Below are positions 9,198 to 18,006 of a stretch of DNA of 64,000 bases, in pieces (the stretch's first letter is position 1; each line of letters begins with the position of its first letter). The position numbers and the translations under genes were made by a program. The notes under the pieces were generated by a model, which searched no databases, was not told where the DNA came from, and saw nothing but the letters and a program-made list of their open reading frames with translations. The stretch spans positions 1,330,501 to 1,394,500 of the forward strand of contig JACKNY010000001.1 in the NCBI GenBank assembly GCA_024234615.1, written 5' to 3'. The DNA comes from Pseudomonadales bacterium. Its GTDB lineage: Bacteria; Pseudomonadota; Gammaproteobacteria; Pseudomonadales; IMCC2047.

Positions 9198-10031
9198 GTG
9201 TCGAAAATGCTAGAGCATTTTGATCTGGGTTTAAACCCCCCGTTAGAAGTTACCCATGATTTTTATTTCGTTTACTGTGGCTACGCTATCCTGAGCCGCA
9301 CTGCGGATGCTAAGTGGTCGCCACTGTTGGAATCGGAGTGGCAAGCATTAGGTGTTGTTGCGCAATCTAAGCATTATATTGGCGCATGGCATCGCATTGC
9401 TTGCTATGCAATCGAACTAGAACTGGAAACAACAGCTCCCGCTGGCTATGAGTGGATCAGCTTGCGTCATTTTATTCGTAGCCCTGATGACGCACTATTT
9501 GCGTTAGCTGGGCGGGGTGTGCAAATCATCGAGTGGCATCGTACCCATCGCTATTGCGGACAATGTGGCGGGGAACTGGCAACTCATTCAGTCGATCGAG
9601 CCCGTGAGTGCAACAGTTGTAAGCGAACCTTCTACCCGCGCTTGTCGCCCTGCATTATCGTCTTGGTGACGCGTGGGGAGGAAGTACTATTGGCGCGCGG
9701 TGACCGCCATCCAGAAGGCATGTATAGCACCTTGGCAGGTTTTATTGAACCGGGTGAAACGGCGGAGCACGCAGTGCATCGGGAAGTGCGCGAAGAGGTA
9801 GGTATTGAAATTAGTAACCTTGAATATTGGGGGAGTCAGCCCTGGCCGTTTCCGCATCAATTAATGCTCGGTTTTTATGCTGAATATAAGCAGGGTGAAC
9901 TTATTTTCGAGGATGAGGAAATTACAGAAGCAAGCTGGTGGCATTATCGGGAATTACCTCAACATCCGCCAGAGACGACGATATCAGGTAAGTTGATCCA
10001 TGATTATTTAGATCGTATCAGGCGCAAGTAG
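9198..10031 (+). CDS. nudC: NAD(+)/NADH pyrophosphatase and RNA deNADding enzyme NudC
   Basis: NudC splits NADH into NMNH and AMP and removes NAD caps from RNA 5' ends. The sequence shows the N-terminal domain, a four-cysteine zinc site (CGQC and CNSC), a complete Nudix box (GFIEPGETAEHAVHREVREE), and the subfamily signature SQPWPFP just after it. The length of 277 residues is slightly longer than E. coli NudC (257). The GTG at 9198 opens the frame; an ATG three codons on is an equally plausible start. Confidence 0.92.
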   Translation: MSKMLEHFDLGLNPPLEVTHDFYFVYCGYAILSRTADAKWSPLLESEWQALGVVAQSKHYIGAWHRIACYAIELELETTAPAGYEWISLRHFIRSPDDALFALAGRGVQIIEWHRTHRYCGQCGGELATHSVDRARECNSCKRTFYPRLSPCIIVLVTRGEEVLLARGDRHPEGMYSTLAGFIEPGETAEHAVHREVREEVGIEISNLEYWGSQPWPFPHQLMLGFYAEYKQGELIFEDEEITEASWWHYRELPQHPPETTISGKLIHDYLDRIRRK

Positions 10032-10032
10032 C

Positions 10033-10962
10033 ATGTTTTCACGGGGCAGAAAAGACATGAGTGTCAGGCTGCGAATACTCAATCGCGGGTTACGCATTAA
10101 CATGGAGTTTTGGCAAAACCATCGCTCCGCCTCGCCGCAGCACATTATCGCACGTGAGCAAAGTATCAGTGGTTGGGTACCGAATAAACCCACTCGAATA
10201 AAGGCGGAAACGCTACTGGTTGGTGAGGTCTCAGTTCAAAAAATAACATCACCAACAACCAACAACGAATCAGTTTTGCTTTACTTTCCGGGTGGTGGCT
10301 ATGTGGCGGGTTCTCCCAGTACGACGCATCGAGACTATATTTGGCGTCTCGCTGAAGCAGCGAAATCTCAGGTATGGGCGGTAGATTACCGTAAAGCACC
10401 TGAACACCCATTTCCTGCGGCACTGGACGATGCCGTCCAGGTTTACCAAAAGTTGCTTAAGCAATATAAGCCAAGCAATATTGCCGTCGGCGGAGATTCC
10501 GCAGGAGGTGGGTTAGCTATTGCTCTCGTGTTGAAGCTCAGGGACGGTGCTCTGCCTTTACCCTCTGCCGTATCGGTGGTTTCTCCCTGGACTGATTTAA
10601 CCAGTAGTGGCGATTCGATAGTTGAAAACGCTGAAACGGAGGTGATGGTGCCAGCGCATCTGTTATCGGCTGTCGCCAAACTTTATGCGGGAAACTTCGC
10701 GCTGGACAATCCCTATGTCTCCCCACTCTTTGCTGATTTCCGTAATTTTCCTCCCACCCAAATTCTGGTCAGTGACGCTGAAATATTGTTGGATGATTCG
10801 CGCCGATTATTTGAAAAAATGACTGCAGCCAAGGTAGAAGTCAGTTTGCAGGTTGAACCGAATCTGCCGCACGTCTGGCCAGTATTTGCCCGTTTGCTGC
10901 CGGAAAGCCGTAAAACCATTGTGCAGATAGGTAACTTTTTGGCAGAGCATTTAGGTGGCTAG
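10033..10962 (+). CDS. Alpha/beta hydrolase, hormone-sensitive lipase (family IV esterase) type
   Basis: This is a probable cytoplasmic carboxylesterase. The nucleophile elbow GGDSAGGG has its serine at about residue 156. The catalytic Asp is probably in VSDAEILLDDS and the His in LPHVWPVF. The HGGG oxyanion motif that defines the family reads PGGGY here (residues 86-90), so the first residue is changed while the glycines remain. It begins one base after the nudC stop, so it is probably cotranscribed with it. An internal ATG at 10057 is an alternative start. The physiological ester is unknown. Confidence 0.85.
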   Translation: MFSRGRKDMSVRLRILNRGLRINMEFWQNHRSASPQHIIAREQSISGWVPNKPTRIKAETLLVGEVSVQKITSPTTNNESVLLYFPGGGYVAGSPSTTHRDYIWRLAEAAKSQVWAVDYRKAPEHPFPAALDDAVQVYQKLLKQYKPSNIAVGGDSAGGGLAIALVLKLRDGALPLPSAVSVVSPWTDLTSSGDSIVENAETEVMVPAHLLSAVAKLYAGNFALDNPYVSPLFADFRNFPPTQILVSDAEILLDDSRRLFEKMTAAKVEVSLQVEPNLPHVWPVFARLLPESRKTIVQIGNFLAEHLGG

Positions 10963-10971
10963 GTAAAGCCC

Positions 10972-12051
10972 TCAATTCATCATTCTGACGGGCATGCGTT
11001 GCGCGCCCCAGCTGCCTGGAGCACCGCAAAAACGACCGGCGAGAGGTGTAGCGCAATTTCGACAATGGCCCTGACCATCAAGGTTCCATTCACCCAGTCG
11101 ATACCAGTCGCGTTCAATCAGCCTAGTCCCGCACTGATGGCAATAGGTGCTGCCACCGTCCTGGTCATGCACGTTGCCGGTATAGGCGTAGCGCACGCCG
11201 TTGGCCATGGCTATTTCACGAGCACGCTGTAATGTCGCGGCAGGTGTCGCCAACTTATCCCGCATCTTCCAGTCTGGATGAAAGGCACTAAAGTGCATTG
11301 GCACATCCGACCCTAAGTTTTCTACTACCCAGGCGGTCATGTCATCGATTTCTCGATTGGAATCGTTTTCGTCGGGGATCAGCAGAGTGGTGAGTTCAAA
11401 CCAAACGTCGGTTTCATGTTTTAGATATTGCAGCGTATCTAAAACCGGGGCGAGGTGAGCACCACAAATTTTATTGTAAAAGCGATCAGTAAACGCTTTT
11501 AAATCAATATTTGCAGCGTCCATCTGTTGAAAAAACTGTTGCCTCGGTTCTTTACAGACATAACCAGCGGACACGGCCACGGCTTGAATATCCAGAGCAT
11601 GGCAGGCTGCGGCGACATCGACGGCATATTCGAGGAAAATGACAGGATCGTTGTAGGTAAAGGCGATGCTTTTGCAGCCCAGCTTTTTTGCGGTAGTGGC
11701 TAGCTGTTCTGGGCTGGCTTGATCCGCCAAGGTGTCCATTTCGCGAGATTTGCTCATATCCCAGTTCTGACAAAATTTGCAGGCCAGGTTACAACCAGCG
11801 GTGCCGAAGGAGAGAACAGATGTGCCGGGAAAAAAGTGGTTAAGCGGCTTTTTTTCAATCGGGTCGACGCAAAAACCACTGGAGCGACCATAGCTGAATA
11901 GCTTAATCTGGTCATCTTCACGGCCACGAACAAAACAAAGCCCACGTTGGCCTTCGTGTAATTTACAGTAACGCGGGCAGACATCACATTGGATCCGCTC
12001 GTCTTCCAAACGGTGCCAGTACTGGGTGCTGATGGGGGCGGGTGTAGTCAT
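10972..12051 (-). CDS. amrS: AmmeMemoRadiSam system radical SAM enzyme AmrS
   Basis: This radical S-adenosylmethionine protein has the cluster motif CNLACKFC (Cys87, Cys91, Cys94). The N-terminal CDVCPRYC segment is typical of AmrS. Two C-terminal CxxC pairs (CHQC and CRNC) could bind zinc or a second cluster. The family is defined by its association with MEMO-like and AMMECR1-like proteins, both encoded on the opposite strand immediately next door. The biochemical reaction of the bacterial system is not established to my knowledge. The gene is divergent from amrB with about 60 bp between the starts, and its 3' end converges on the esterase gene with a 9-bp gap. Confidence 0.9.
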   Translation of the reverse strand: MTTPAPISTQYWHRLEDERIQCDVCPRYCKLHEGQRGLCFVRGREDDQIKLFSYGRSSGFCVDPIEKKPLNHFFPGTSVLSFGTAGCNLACKFCQNWDMSKSREMDTLADQASPEQLATTAKKLGCKSIAFTYNDPVIFLEYAVDVAAACHALDIQAVAVSAGYVCKEPRQQFFQQMDAANIDLKAFTDRFYNKICGAHLAPVLDTLQYLKHETDVWFELTTLLIPDENDSNREIDDMTAWVVENLGSDVPMHFSAFHPDWKMRDKLATPAATLQRAREIAMANGVRYAYTGNVHDQDGGSTYCHQCGTRLIERDWYRLGEWNLDGQGHCRNCATPLAGRFCGAPGSWGAQRMPVRMMN

Positions 12052-12115
12052 CTTTCACCTCGTATCAAGACAGCTATTGCTATAAAATAATGTGGGTAAA
12101 ACAGGGGTTTTCAAG

Positions 12116-12889
12116 ATGATTCGAGCACCCGCAGTTGCCGGGACCTTTTATCCGGGCGATGCCAGCGAACTTCAATATCAAATTCAATCGATGTTGGCGC
12201 TTTGCGAAACCAAGACTATGCCTGTTAAAGCCCTGATTGTACCTCATGCGGGCTATATTTATTCGGGCCAGATAGCGGCTCAAGCATACCAGTTGCTACA
12301 GCACCAATCACAGTTCACAAATGTGGTTTTGTTGGGGCCGGCCCATTATGTCTATGTGGAGGGGTTAGTCGTTCCCTCAGCCTCACATTTTGTAACCCCA
12401 TTGGGAGCAATTCCCGTTAATACAAAAGCGATAGAGTCTATTTTGGATTTACCCCAAATATCGATATCGGATCAGGCTCATGCGCCAGAACACAGTGTTG
12501 AGGTACAGTTGCCCTTTTTACAAATGGTTTTACCAGATTTTTCGTTAGTTCCGGTGCTGGTTGGCAATGCGACAACTGAACAAACGGCGGAGGTCATCGA
12601 ACGGCTTTGGGGTAATGCAAAGACATTAATTTTAATTAGTTCGGATCTCAGTCACTTCCACCATTACACTGAGGCGCAGCAAATCGATCAGCGTACTAAC
12701 GCTGCGATCTGCCAGCTTAGTGAATCGTTGCGGGGAAATCAGGCCTGTGGCTGCAGAGCTATCAATGGCTTAATGCATTGCGCCAAAGTGAAGAGGCTAA
12801 GTGTTAAAATGCTTGGCCTGTGCAACTCTGGGGATACCGCCGGGAATAAAGAACGCGTGGTTGGCTATGGTGCTTATGCGCTCTCTTAG
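12116..12889 (+). CDS. amrB: AmmeMemoRadiSam system protein AmrB (MEMO1 family)
   Basis: This is a MEMO-family protein with a fold related to extradiol dioxygenases. It begins with the family's N-terminal motif (IRAPAVAGTFYPG). It keeps the residues that correspond to the human MEMO1 metal site: His in PHAGYIYSG, His in GPAHYVYVEG, and Cys in LCNSGDTAG. The frame extends to a GTG at 12092, but the ATG at 12116 is preceded by AGGGG at a spacing of 8 bases and fits the family start. The 3' end overlaps amrA, which indicates translational coupling. Confidence 0.9.
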   Translation: MIRAPAVAGTFYPGDASELQYQIQSMLALCETKTMPVKALIVPHAGYIYSGQIAAQAYQLLQHQSQFTNVVLLGPAHYVYVEGLVVPSASHFVTPLGAIPVNTKAIESILDLPQISISDQAHAPEHSVEVQLPFLQMVLPDFSLVPVLVGNATTEQTAEVIERLWGNAKTLILISSDLSHFHHYTEAQQIDQRTNAAICQLSESLRGNQACGCRAINGLMHCAKVKRLSVKMLGLCNSGDTAGNKERVVGYGAYALS

Positions 12890-13442
12890 TCAGGAGGACC
12901 AACAGGTACTACTACAGGTTGCCAGGCAGGTGATCGAATTCGGACTTGATAGCGGTAAGCGTCTTCACGTTGACCCCAAAAATTATAGCGAAGCACTCCA
13001 GCAACTACGTGCTACCTTTGTGACTTTATACCTGGACGGGAAATTAGCCGGTTGTATTGGTAACCTGACGGCGACTAGGCCGCTGCTGCAGGATGTGGCC
13101 GAAAATGCATACAATGCAGCCAACTGCGATACTCGGTTTGCCGCGATCAAAGGAAGCGATCTTACGTCATTGAACATAGAAATAGCGCTCTTGTCTAAAC
13201 TTCACCTGATAGAAGTTGAGTCTGAGGCGCAATTAAAAGCTCAGCTTGTCGTCAATAAGCATGGGCTGCTCATTGAATCCGCAGGACATAGAGCGACGTT
13301 CTTACCCAAGGTTTGGCAATCTTTGCCGAACAAAAATGATTTTTTGGCACACTTGAAGTTAAAAGCGGGGTTACCGAAAGGGTACTGGTCTAACGAGATC
13401 AGTTGTTTCATCTATACAACGGAGAGTTTCAGCGATGTTTAG
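12867..13442 (+). CDS. amrA: AmmeMemoRadiSam system protein AmrA (AMMECR1 domain)
   Basis: This AMMECR1-domain protein is the third member of the trio; its molecular function is unknown. The family core [25 protein letters not shown] (the LRGCIG motif with Arg changed to Ala) and the C-terminal PKGYW segment are visible. The open frame begins within amrB. The ATG at 12867 (or 12876) gives a normal N-terminus ([12 protein letters not shown]) and a short overlap with amrB. The 3' end overlaps msrA by 8 bp, so amrB-amrA-msrA form one transcript. Confidence 0.85.
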   Translation: MVLMRSLSQEDQQVLLQVARQVIEFGLDSGKRLHVDPKNYSEALQQLRATFVTLYLDGKLAGCIGNLTATRPLLQDVAENAYNAANCDTRFAAIKGSDLTSLNIEIALLSKLHLIEVESEAQLKAQLVVNKHGLLIESAGHRATFLPKVWQSLPNKNDFLAHLKLKAGLPKGYWSNEISCFIYTTESFSDV

Positions 13443-14073
13443 ACATTATAGAACCGCCGAACCGGAAATGGTGGCAGCGGAACGTGCGTTGCCCGGTCGA
13501 GATGAACCAATACAGGTAAAGAATCGACATACAGTGAACGAAACCCCAATTCAAGGGCCTTTCCCTGAAAATCTGCAACAGGTTCAACTGGGGCTTGGTT
13601 GTTTCTGGGGTGCTGAAAGGAAATTTTGGCAAACGCGAGGTGTATATACGACGGCGGTTGGTTATGCGGGTGGTTTTACGCCAAACCCCACCTATGAAGA
13701 GGTATGTTCCGGGCTTACCGGTCATACTGAAGCGGTACTAGTGGTGTTCGATACGGCGGTGATAAGTTTCGCGCAATTGCTACAGACATTCTGGGAGTCG
13801 CATAATCCTACTGAGGGTATGCGCCAGGGTAATGATATTGGCACCCAATACCGTTCTGCCATTTACACCTATTCGTCAAAGCAGGAACAACAGGCGCTTG
13901 CCTCGTTGCAGGCCTATCAAAAGAAGCTTTCCGTTGCGGGTTTTGGAAAAATTACGACAGAAATAAAGGCAGCGGGGGAATTTTATTATGCCGAAAATTA
14001 TCACCAGCAATATCTTGCGAAAAATATAGGTGGTTATTGTGGGCTGGGTGGTACGGGCATCAGTTTCGAATAG
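13435..14073 (+). CDS. msrA: Peptide methionine (S)-S-oxide reductase MsrA
   Basis: MsrA reduces methionine-S-sulfoxide in oxidised proteins. The catalytic GCFWG motif has its cysteine at about residue 56, and a resolving-type Cys lies in the C-terminal [10 protein letters not shown]. The length of 212 residues matches the long E. coli form (about 211) with its N-terminal extension. The start overlaps the end of amrA by 8 bp. Cotranscription with the AmmeMemoRadiSam genes suggests, without proof, an oxidative-stress or metal-redox setting for that system. Confidence 0.93.
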   Translation: MFRHYRTAEPEMVAAERALPGRDEPIQVKNRHTVNETPIQGPFPENLQQVQLGLGCFWGAERKFWQTRGVYTTAVGYAGGFTPNPTYEEVCSGLTGHTEAVLVVFDTAVISFAQLLQTFWESHNPTEGMRQGNDIGTQYRSAIYTYSSKQEQQALASLQAYQKKLSVAGFGKITTEIKAAGEFYYAENYHQQYLAKNIGGYCGLGGTGISFE

Positions 14074-14169
14074 AAAAAACTGTCAGATATCTGTTGCTGT
14101 AAGGCCTGAACAAAAAACATTCAAAAATGTATGCTTCGTTATAACGAATAGACATGGAGTGCACGCCAG

Positions 14170-14847
14170 ATGGAACTAGAGCGACATAACCCAACGAAAT
14201 ATAGGTTTGAATTTTTTGGTTAAACCGGAGAATCCTTCCGGATTTGGGTTGTAAATTTACTCCTCACGATAGTGCCCCTTGGAATTTATTCTGCATGGGC
14301 TAAGGTTCTAAGCAAAAAACATCTCTATGGAAATACTGTTCTGAATGGTTCGGTATTTGACTATACCGCCCGACCCACACAGATTTTAAAATGGCAGAAC
14401 ATGCACTGCTGCAACTCGATCAGATGGTCAATCTTGCAACGGAAAACACCATGCTGGGCAGAATCATGTTGCTTGAAATCGGACCGATTAAATACCGGCA
14501 TGCGGTTCAAAATACAGTTCGACAGGCGGGCGTGTCGGCTTTGATTCTGCTTTTTACCGGAGAGGCCGGTACAGCAAGTACATTAGTTTTTTTACTGCCC
14601 ATCCTGTTATTGCAGGCTAGCTGCTCACAGGAGTTTGAGTGGCAATCAGACTGCTTATGCCTTAGAACAAATACAATGGCAAAACATGGATACCAATGCC
14701 TTTGCGGATAGGATGGAAAAAATGCTGAATAGCAAGGCAGAGGAAATGCGCGAAGATAAAGATCAGCGCAACAGGCTGCTCGAATATTTCTCTTCACATC
14801 CCCCCAGTGTGGAGCGTATTGGGCGTTTAGAACGAAATAAGCACTAG
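14170..14847 (+). pseudogene. Decayed DUF898-M48 metallopeptidase gene
   Basis: Three pieces of one reading survive in different frames. Piece 1 (14170-~14390) reads as the start of a DUF898 (YjgN-like) domain: KYRFEFFG, then an in-frame TAA at 14221, then SFRIWVVNLLLTIVPLGIYSAWAK and YGNTVLNGSVFDY. Piece 2 (from ~14391) reads as the middle of an M48 peptidase, but the expected HExxH zinc motif reads LEIGP before IKYRH. Piece 3 (from ~14635) reads YALEQIQWQNMDTNAFADRM and ends in SSHPPSVERIGR, the usual M48 ending. A stop, a large internal deletion, at least one further frameshift and loss of the zinc motif make it non-functional. Confidence 0.8.
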
Positions 14848-14881
14848 TTCTTCTAAAAAACTCCAAATCATCAGAGGTTTC

Positions 14882-15730
14882 CTAGTGCTCAGCGGTATTT
14901 TTGGCAGTCAGTTCGGCACGAATTTCACGTAGTTTCGCTTTTATTTTGGCAGCATTTTCAGGGCCGACCCGTAATAGAATTTTTTGTCCGGCAGAGGCTG
15001 CTTCTAACGCTGGGTCTGCGTATTCTAAAAATACTTTTGGTTGTACCAACTCGATAGGTAAAGTTGGTTCAGGCGTTTCCAACAGATGGTCGATCACCTC
15101 TACTAGCCGGTCATTGAAATAAGCTGTCGGGTCACCCAAGTCTTTGTAAGACTCTTGAAACAGCGGATAGAGTTTACGATAAATAGCGACGATATCTGCA
15201 CTTTCAACCTTTTCCAACAGCGTGATGTAGGGGCTATAACGTTTGCTGTTTTGTTCGGAAAGATAGATTCGGTCATTCATATGCTTGACCTGAATAGCGC
15301 CTGGAACGGGTTTTACAGGAAGTGCATTGGTGGCCAGTTTGGCTGGGGTTAAATTGTCAATGGTCGTCACTACTCTGGCGATAATATGCTGTGGAATTAG
15401 CACGGGTAATAACGATTCATTGTCAATTGATTGATGTAGTAACTCCAACACTCGTTGGTCGCTTTCGAAAAGTTTTGGTAAAGGTGGTTCCGGGGGAGGT
15501 TGCGGTGACGTGGTCGCTATCGTCTGGGTGTCGGTTTCCGCCTTAGGTAGCTCTATCGGGTAGCGAATTGGCTTTGGCTCAGGAGCGGTTTGAATCTGCG
15601 AATCTGTGTCGGCAGTGGGGTTTGTGTGTTCAGTATTCCTGAACCATGTGTAATACACACCAACGGCAATCAAAACTAACCAGAGTCCGGCAGTCAAAAT
15701 CCAGGGTCGGCGTTGTTCGGTGTTTTTCAT
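14882..15730 (-). CDS. DUF3014 domain protein, inner-membrane anchored
   Basis: A short charged N-terminus is followed by one membrane helix (about residues 10-26), a Pro/Thr/Glu-rich linker (to about residue 85), and a globular domain that matches DUF3014 (SAGQKILLRVGPENA and YFNDRLVEVIDHLLETP). The topology is probably cytoplasmic N-terminus and periplasmic domain. No function is known for this family. It stands alone, convergent with the M48 relic. Confidence 0.8.
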   Translation of the reverse strand: MKNTEQRRPWILTAGLWLVLIAVGVYYTWFRNTEHTNPTADTDSQIQTAPEPKPIRYPIELPKAETDTQTIATTSPQPPPEPPLPKLFESDQRVLELLHQSIDNESLLPVLIPQHIIARVVTTIDNLTPAKLATNALPVKPVPGAIQVKHMNDRIYLSEQNSKRYSPYITLLEKVESADIVAIYRKLYPLFQESYKDLGDPTAYFNDRLVEVIDHLLETPEPTLPIELVQPKVFLEYADPALEAASAGQKILLRVGPENAAKIKAKLREIRAELTAKNTAEH

Positions 15731-16038
15731 GATTCGTTCCTTATGTCTAGTTAAGGCCGAAGAATTGGGGCTTATCCGTCTGCGATAGGTTCCGTGTCAG
15801 GGATTGCGTAAATGTGAATCAGATTTTCTGTCTCGATCCCATTTAAATTTTGCCAGGTATTGGCAAGCGCCACTCATGATTACGCGGTTATTTATTTCCG
15901 CTTGCGCTACCGTGCTATAACGATAGTAGCGGAAATCGACGCAAAGAGCACTAATGGAAAACGTTCTTTTTGGTCTTTCGGGTGATGCGAGTATGTCAGC
16001 AAAATCAGCTATAGCTTTAGTTAAAACGCTAGTGAGTT
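15731..16038. other. Intergenic region with a complex dyad
   Basis: No ORF was seen. An 8-bp inverted repeat (ATTTCCGC at 15894 and GCGGAAAT at 15929) encloses further dyads (CGCTAC with GTAGCG, CTAT with ATAG), so alternative stem-loops are possible. There is no U-tract. Confidence 0.4.
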
Positions 16039-16773
16039 TTATTTATTTCTTTTGTCTCGCACATAGAGTGCTTTTGAGTTACCGCTTCCGATAGCCCTTT
16101 CTTCTAGGTTAAAAAGTTTGGTTGCGGCAACTAGCTCACCCAGTTTACCGTAACCATAGTTACGCGGGTCGAACTCCGATGATTGTTTAGCGAGATTACT
16201 TCCTACTGGCCCTAGTTGCGCCCAGCCGCTTTCGTCGGAGGATGCTTCCACAGCATTACGCAACAGGCTGACTAATTTAGTATCCTGCTTCAGTTCGTTA
16301 CTGGATTTTTTTACGATTTTTTCACTATCGTCTGTCTTCGCGCGAAGCACTTCGGTGTAAATAAATTTATCGCAGGCGGAAACGAAAGGAGCAGGCGTCT
16401 TCTGTTCGCCAAAACCGTAAACCAGCAAGCCCGACTCTCTGATGCGTGAGGCTAGCTTGGTAAAATCGCTATCGCTCGATACGATACAGAAGCCATTAAA
16501 ATTACCCGTGTAAAGCAAGTCCATAGCGTCAATAATCATGGCGCTGTCGGTTGCATTTTTACCTTTGGTGTAGGCGAATTGCTGCATGGGTTGAATAGAG
16601 TGCTCTAAAAGAACATCCTTCCACCCCTTTAAGCCAGGTGCAGTCCAATCGCCATAGATGCGTTTGACACTCGCGATGCCATAGTTGGCTATTTCTGATA
16701 ACAACCCGTCAACGATGCTTGGCTGCGCGTTATCTGCGTCAATTAATACGGCTAATTTGTTGGTGTATTCCAT
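16039..16773 (-). CDS. NYN (PIN-like) domain protein with C-terminal OST-HTH/LOTUS-like domain
   Basis: The N-terminal 140 residues form a LabA-like NYN domain, a PIN-fold putative RNase. The acidic residues that would bind metal are in LIDADNAQ, TDSAMIIDAMDLL and SSDSDFTKLA. The C-terminal 70 residues (YGYGKLGELVAATKLFNLEER) fit the OST-HTH/LOTUS RNA-binding domain that often accompanies NYN. The 244-residue length is common for this two-domain form. The gene stands alone, and its RNA target is unknown. Confidence 0.85.
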   Translation of the reverse strand: MEYTNKLAVLIDADNAQPSIVDGLLSEIANYGIASVKRIYGDWTAPGLKGWKDVLLEHSIQPMQQFAYTKGKNATDSAMIIDAMDLLYTGNFNGFCIVSSDSDFTKLASRIRESGLLVYGFGEQKTPAPFVSACDKFIYTEVLRAKTDDSEKIVKKSSNELKQDTKLVSLLRNAVEASSDESGWAQLGPVGSNLAKQSSEFDPRNYGYGKLGELVAATKLFNLEERAIGSGNSKALYVRDKRNK

Positions 16774-16937
16774 GGCTTTGGCGTCTCAGTAAAATGTTCA
16801 GGTTGGTTAAAATAGGCTCATCAGTCAGTACCATACTGCCTGATGATTTATTACGCACTGAATTTTTTCGCCAGTTTCCAATGAGATAGATAAAGCACAG
16901 CGCAGATTAGCATAATAATGGATTGCGGAATGAGACT

Positions 16938-17099
16938 CTAGCGTGCACGAAACTGATGGTTTGTAATGATCGAGTTAAGTTGCGATAGCCTCAATGTTTC
17001 CATATCTTCTTTGCCCAGTGTTTTGTCGTCTGCTGGCGCAAGAGCGGGAGGCGGTTGGTCTATCATTATCGCCCCAGTGGTTATGGCAAAGACTGCCAT
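16938..17099 (-). CDS. Possible small protein with hydrophobic N-terminus
   Basis: This is a 53-codon frame that begins MAVFAITTGAIM and continues through a Pro-rich PPPALAPADD segment and a charged helix-like part to a TAG. The hydrophobic start followed by small residues resembles a signal peptide or anchor. The frame stays open upstream without an obvious start or well-placed ribosome-binding site, so it could be a 3' remnant of a longer gene. It lies downstream of the membrane-protein gene on the same strand. The rest of the 16774-17152 gap holds nothing else I recognise. Confidence 0.3.
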   Translation of the reverse strand: MAVFAITTGAIMIDQPPPALAPADDKTLGKEDMETLRLSQLNSIITNHQFRAR

Positions 17100-17152
17100 T
17101 GTGTATATGAAAGCTTTCCTAATTTGAGTTGTCGCCTGTATTTCTTTGCTGT

Positions 17153-17755
17153 CTACTGCGGTGCGTCGAACGGAACCTTACGTATCACGATCATACTACG
17201 GATGAATGCTAAGATTGCCATAGGTACCCATGTGATCAGGCCGGCTAAAACCAGGCATATCAAACCCGCAAACACACTGAATCCGGCATCGTCGTTTTGG
17301 GCTTTCATATCCAGCCACAGCGGCACGGCGAGCAGCACGGTAGCAACAAGGTGCATGCGCACCGGATAGAGATCAGACCTTGCCTTGGAAAGCTTTTTGT
17401 ATTTCTTTCCTGTGCTATGATTGCGCGCAGCGAACCATCTGTCTTCTTGTATGCCCCAGAAGCTTAATACATCGCCTTCTGCGCATGGCACAATAAAGTC
17501 TACCAGCTCAACTACATGTCGGCGCTCATCACTGTCCTTGAGATGAATCGTCTGGTACCTGGTGGTGGTTGATTTTATCTTTCCCTTGATGGCCCGCGGC
17601 ATATGGGGGGCAAGACTATGGGCTAGGTTATCCGAGGTGCCGACACTCCCCGTGGTTTGCGTTTCACTGCGTGTCGACTCCGTCAGCACTGTGCCGGAAA
17701 TCTCGTAAAGAGAAAAGGGTTTTAGGAGAGCGATACCTTCCGTTATTTTTTTCAT
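17153..17755 (-). CDS. Hypothetical membrane protein
   Basis: No family is recognised. About 125 soluble residues (beta-rich, with a SIGNAL-less N-terminus MKKITEGIALLKPF) are followed by two or three hydrophobic segments near the C-terminus (LVATVLLAVPLWL and FAGLICLVLAGLITWVP, then a final ILAFIRSMIVI). The frame opens at a GTG at 17770, but the ATG at 17755 has GGAG at a spacing of 9 bases and was chosen. The layout suggests a soluble domain facing the cytoplasm on an inner-membrane anchor. No operon partner is evident. Confidence 0.65.
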   Translation of the reverse strand: MKKITEGIALLKPFSLYEISGTVLTESTRSETQTTGSVGTSDNLAHSLAPHMPRAIKGKIKSTTTRYQTIHLKDSDERRHVVELVDFIVPCAEGDVLSFWGIQEDRWFAARNHSTGKKYKKLSKARSDLYPVRMHLVATVLLAVPLWLDMKAQNDDAGFSVFAGLICLVLAGLITWVPMAILAFIRSMIVIRKVPFDAPQ

Positions 17756-18006
17756 TATCAAATTCTCCACAGATGTTTTGGCAAATGTAGTGGCGCGCTG
17801 GGAGCGGCTGACCGGTCGGATGCGCAGATACTAAACCAGATGTATGGTTTCATCAACACTGGGTGACCTAGGAGCATCCATTTGCGTTGCCGCTTTCGCC
17901 CCGTGCATAAACTATCGCCAATCATCCCGATTAACCCGTATAATACGCGACTTTCCGTGGCGCTATCTCGCCATCGACGTTAATCGATTGTAATTGAGTT
18001 TAGATA

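Noticed and set aside
14272..14711. Two overlapping ORFs as separate small membrane proteins
   Set aside because: Read together they are consecutive pieces of one broken DUF898-M48 gene.
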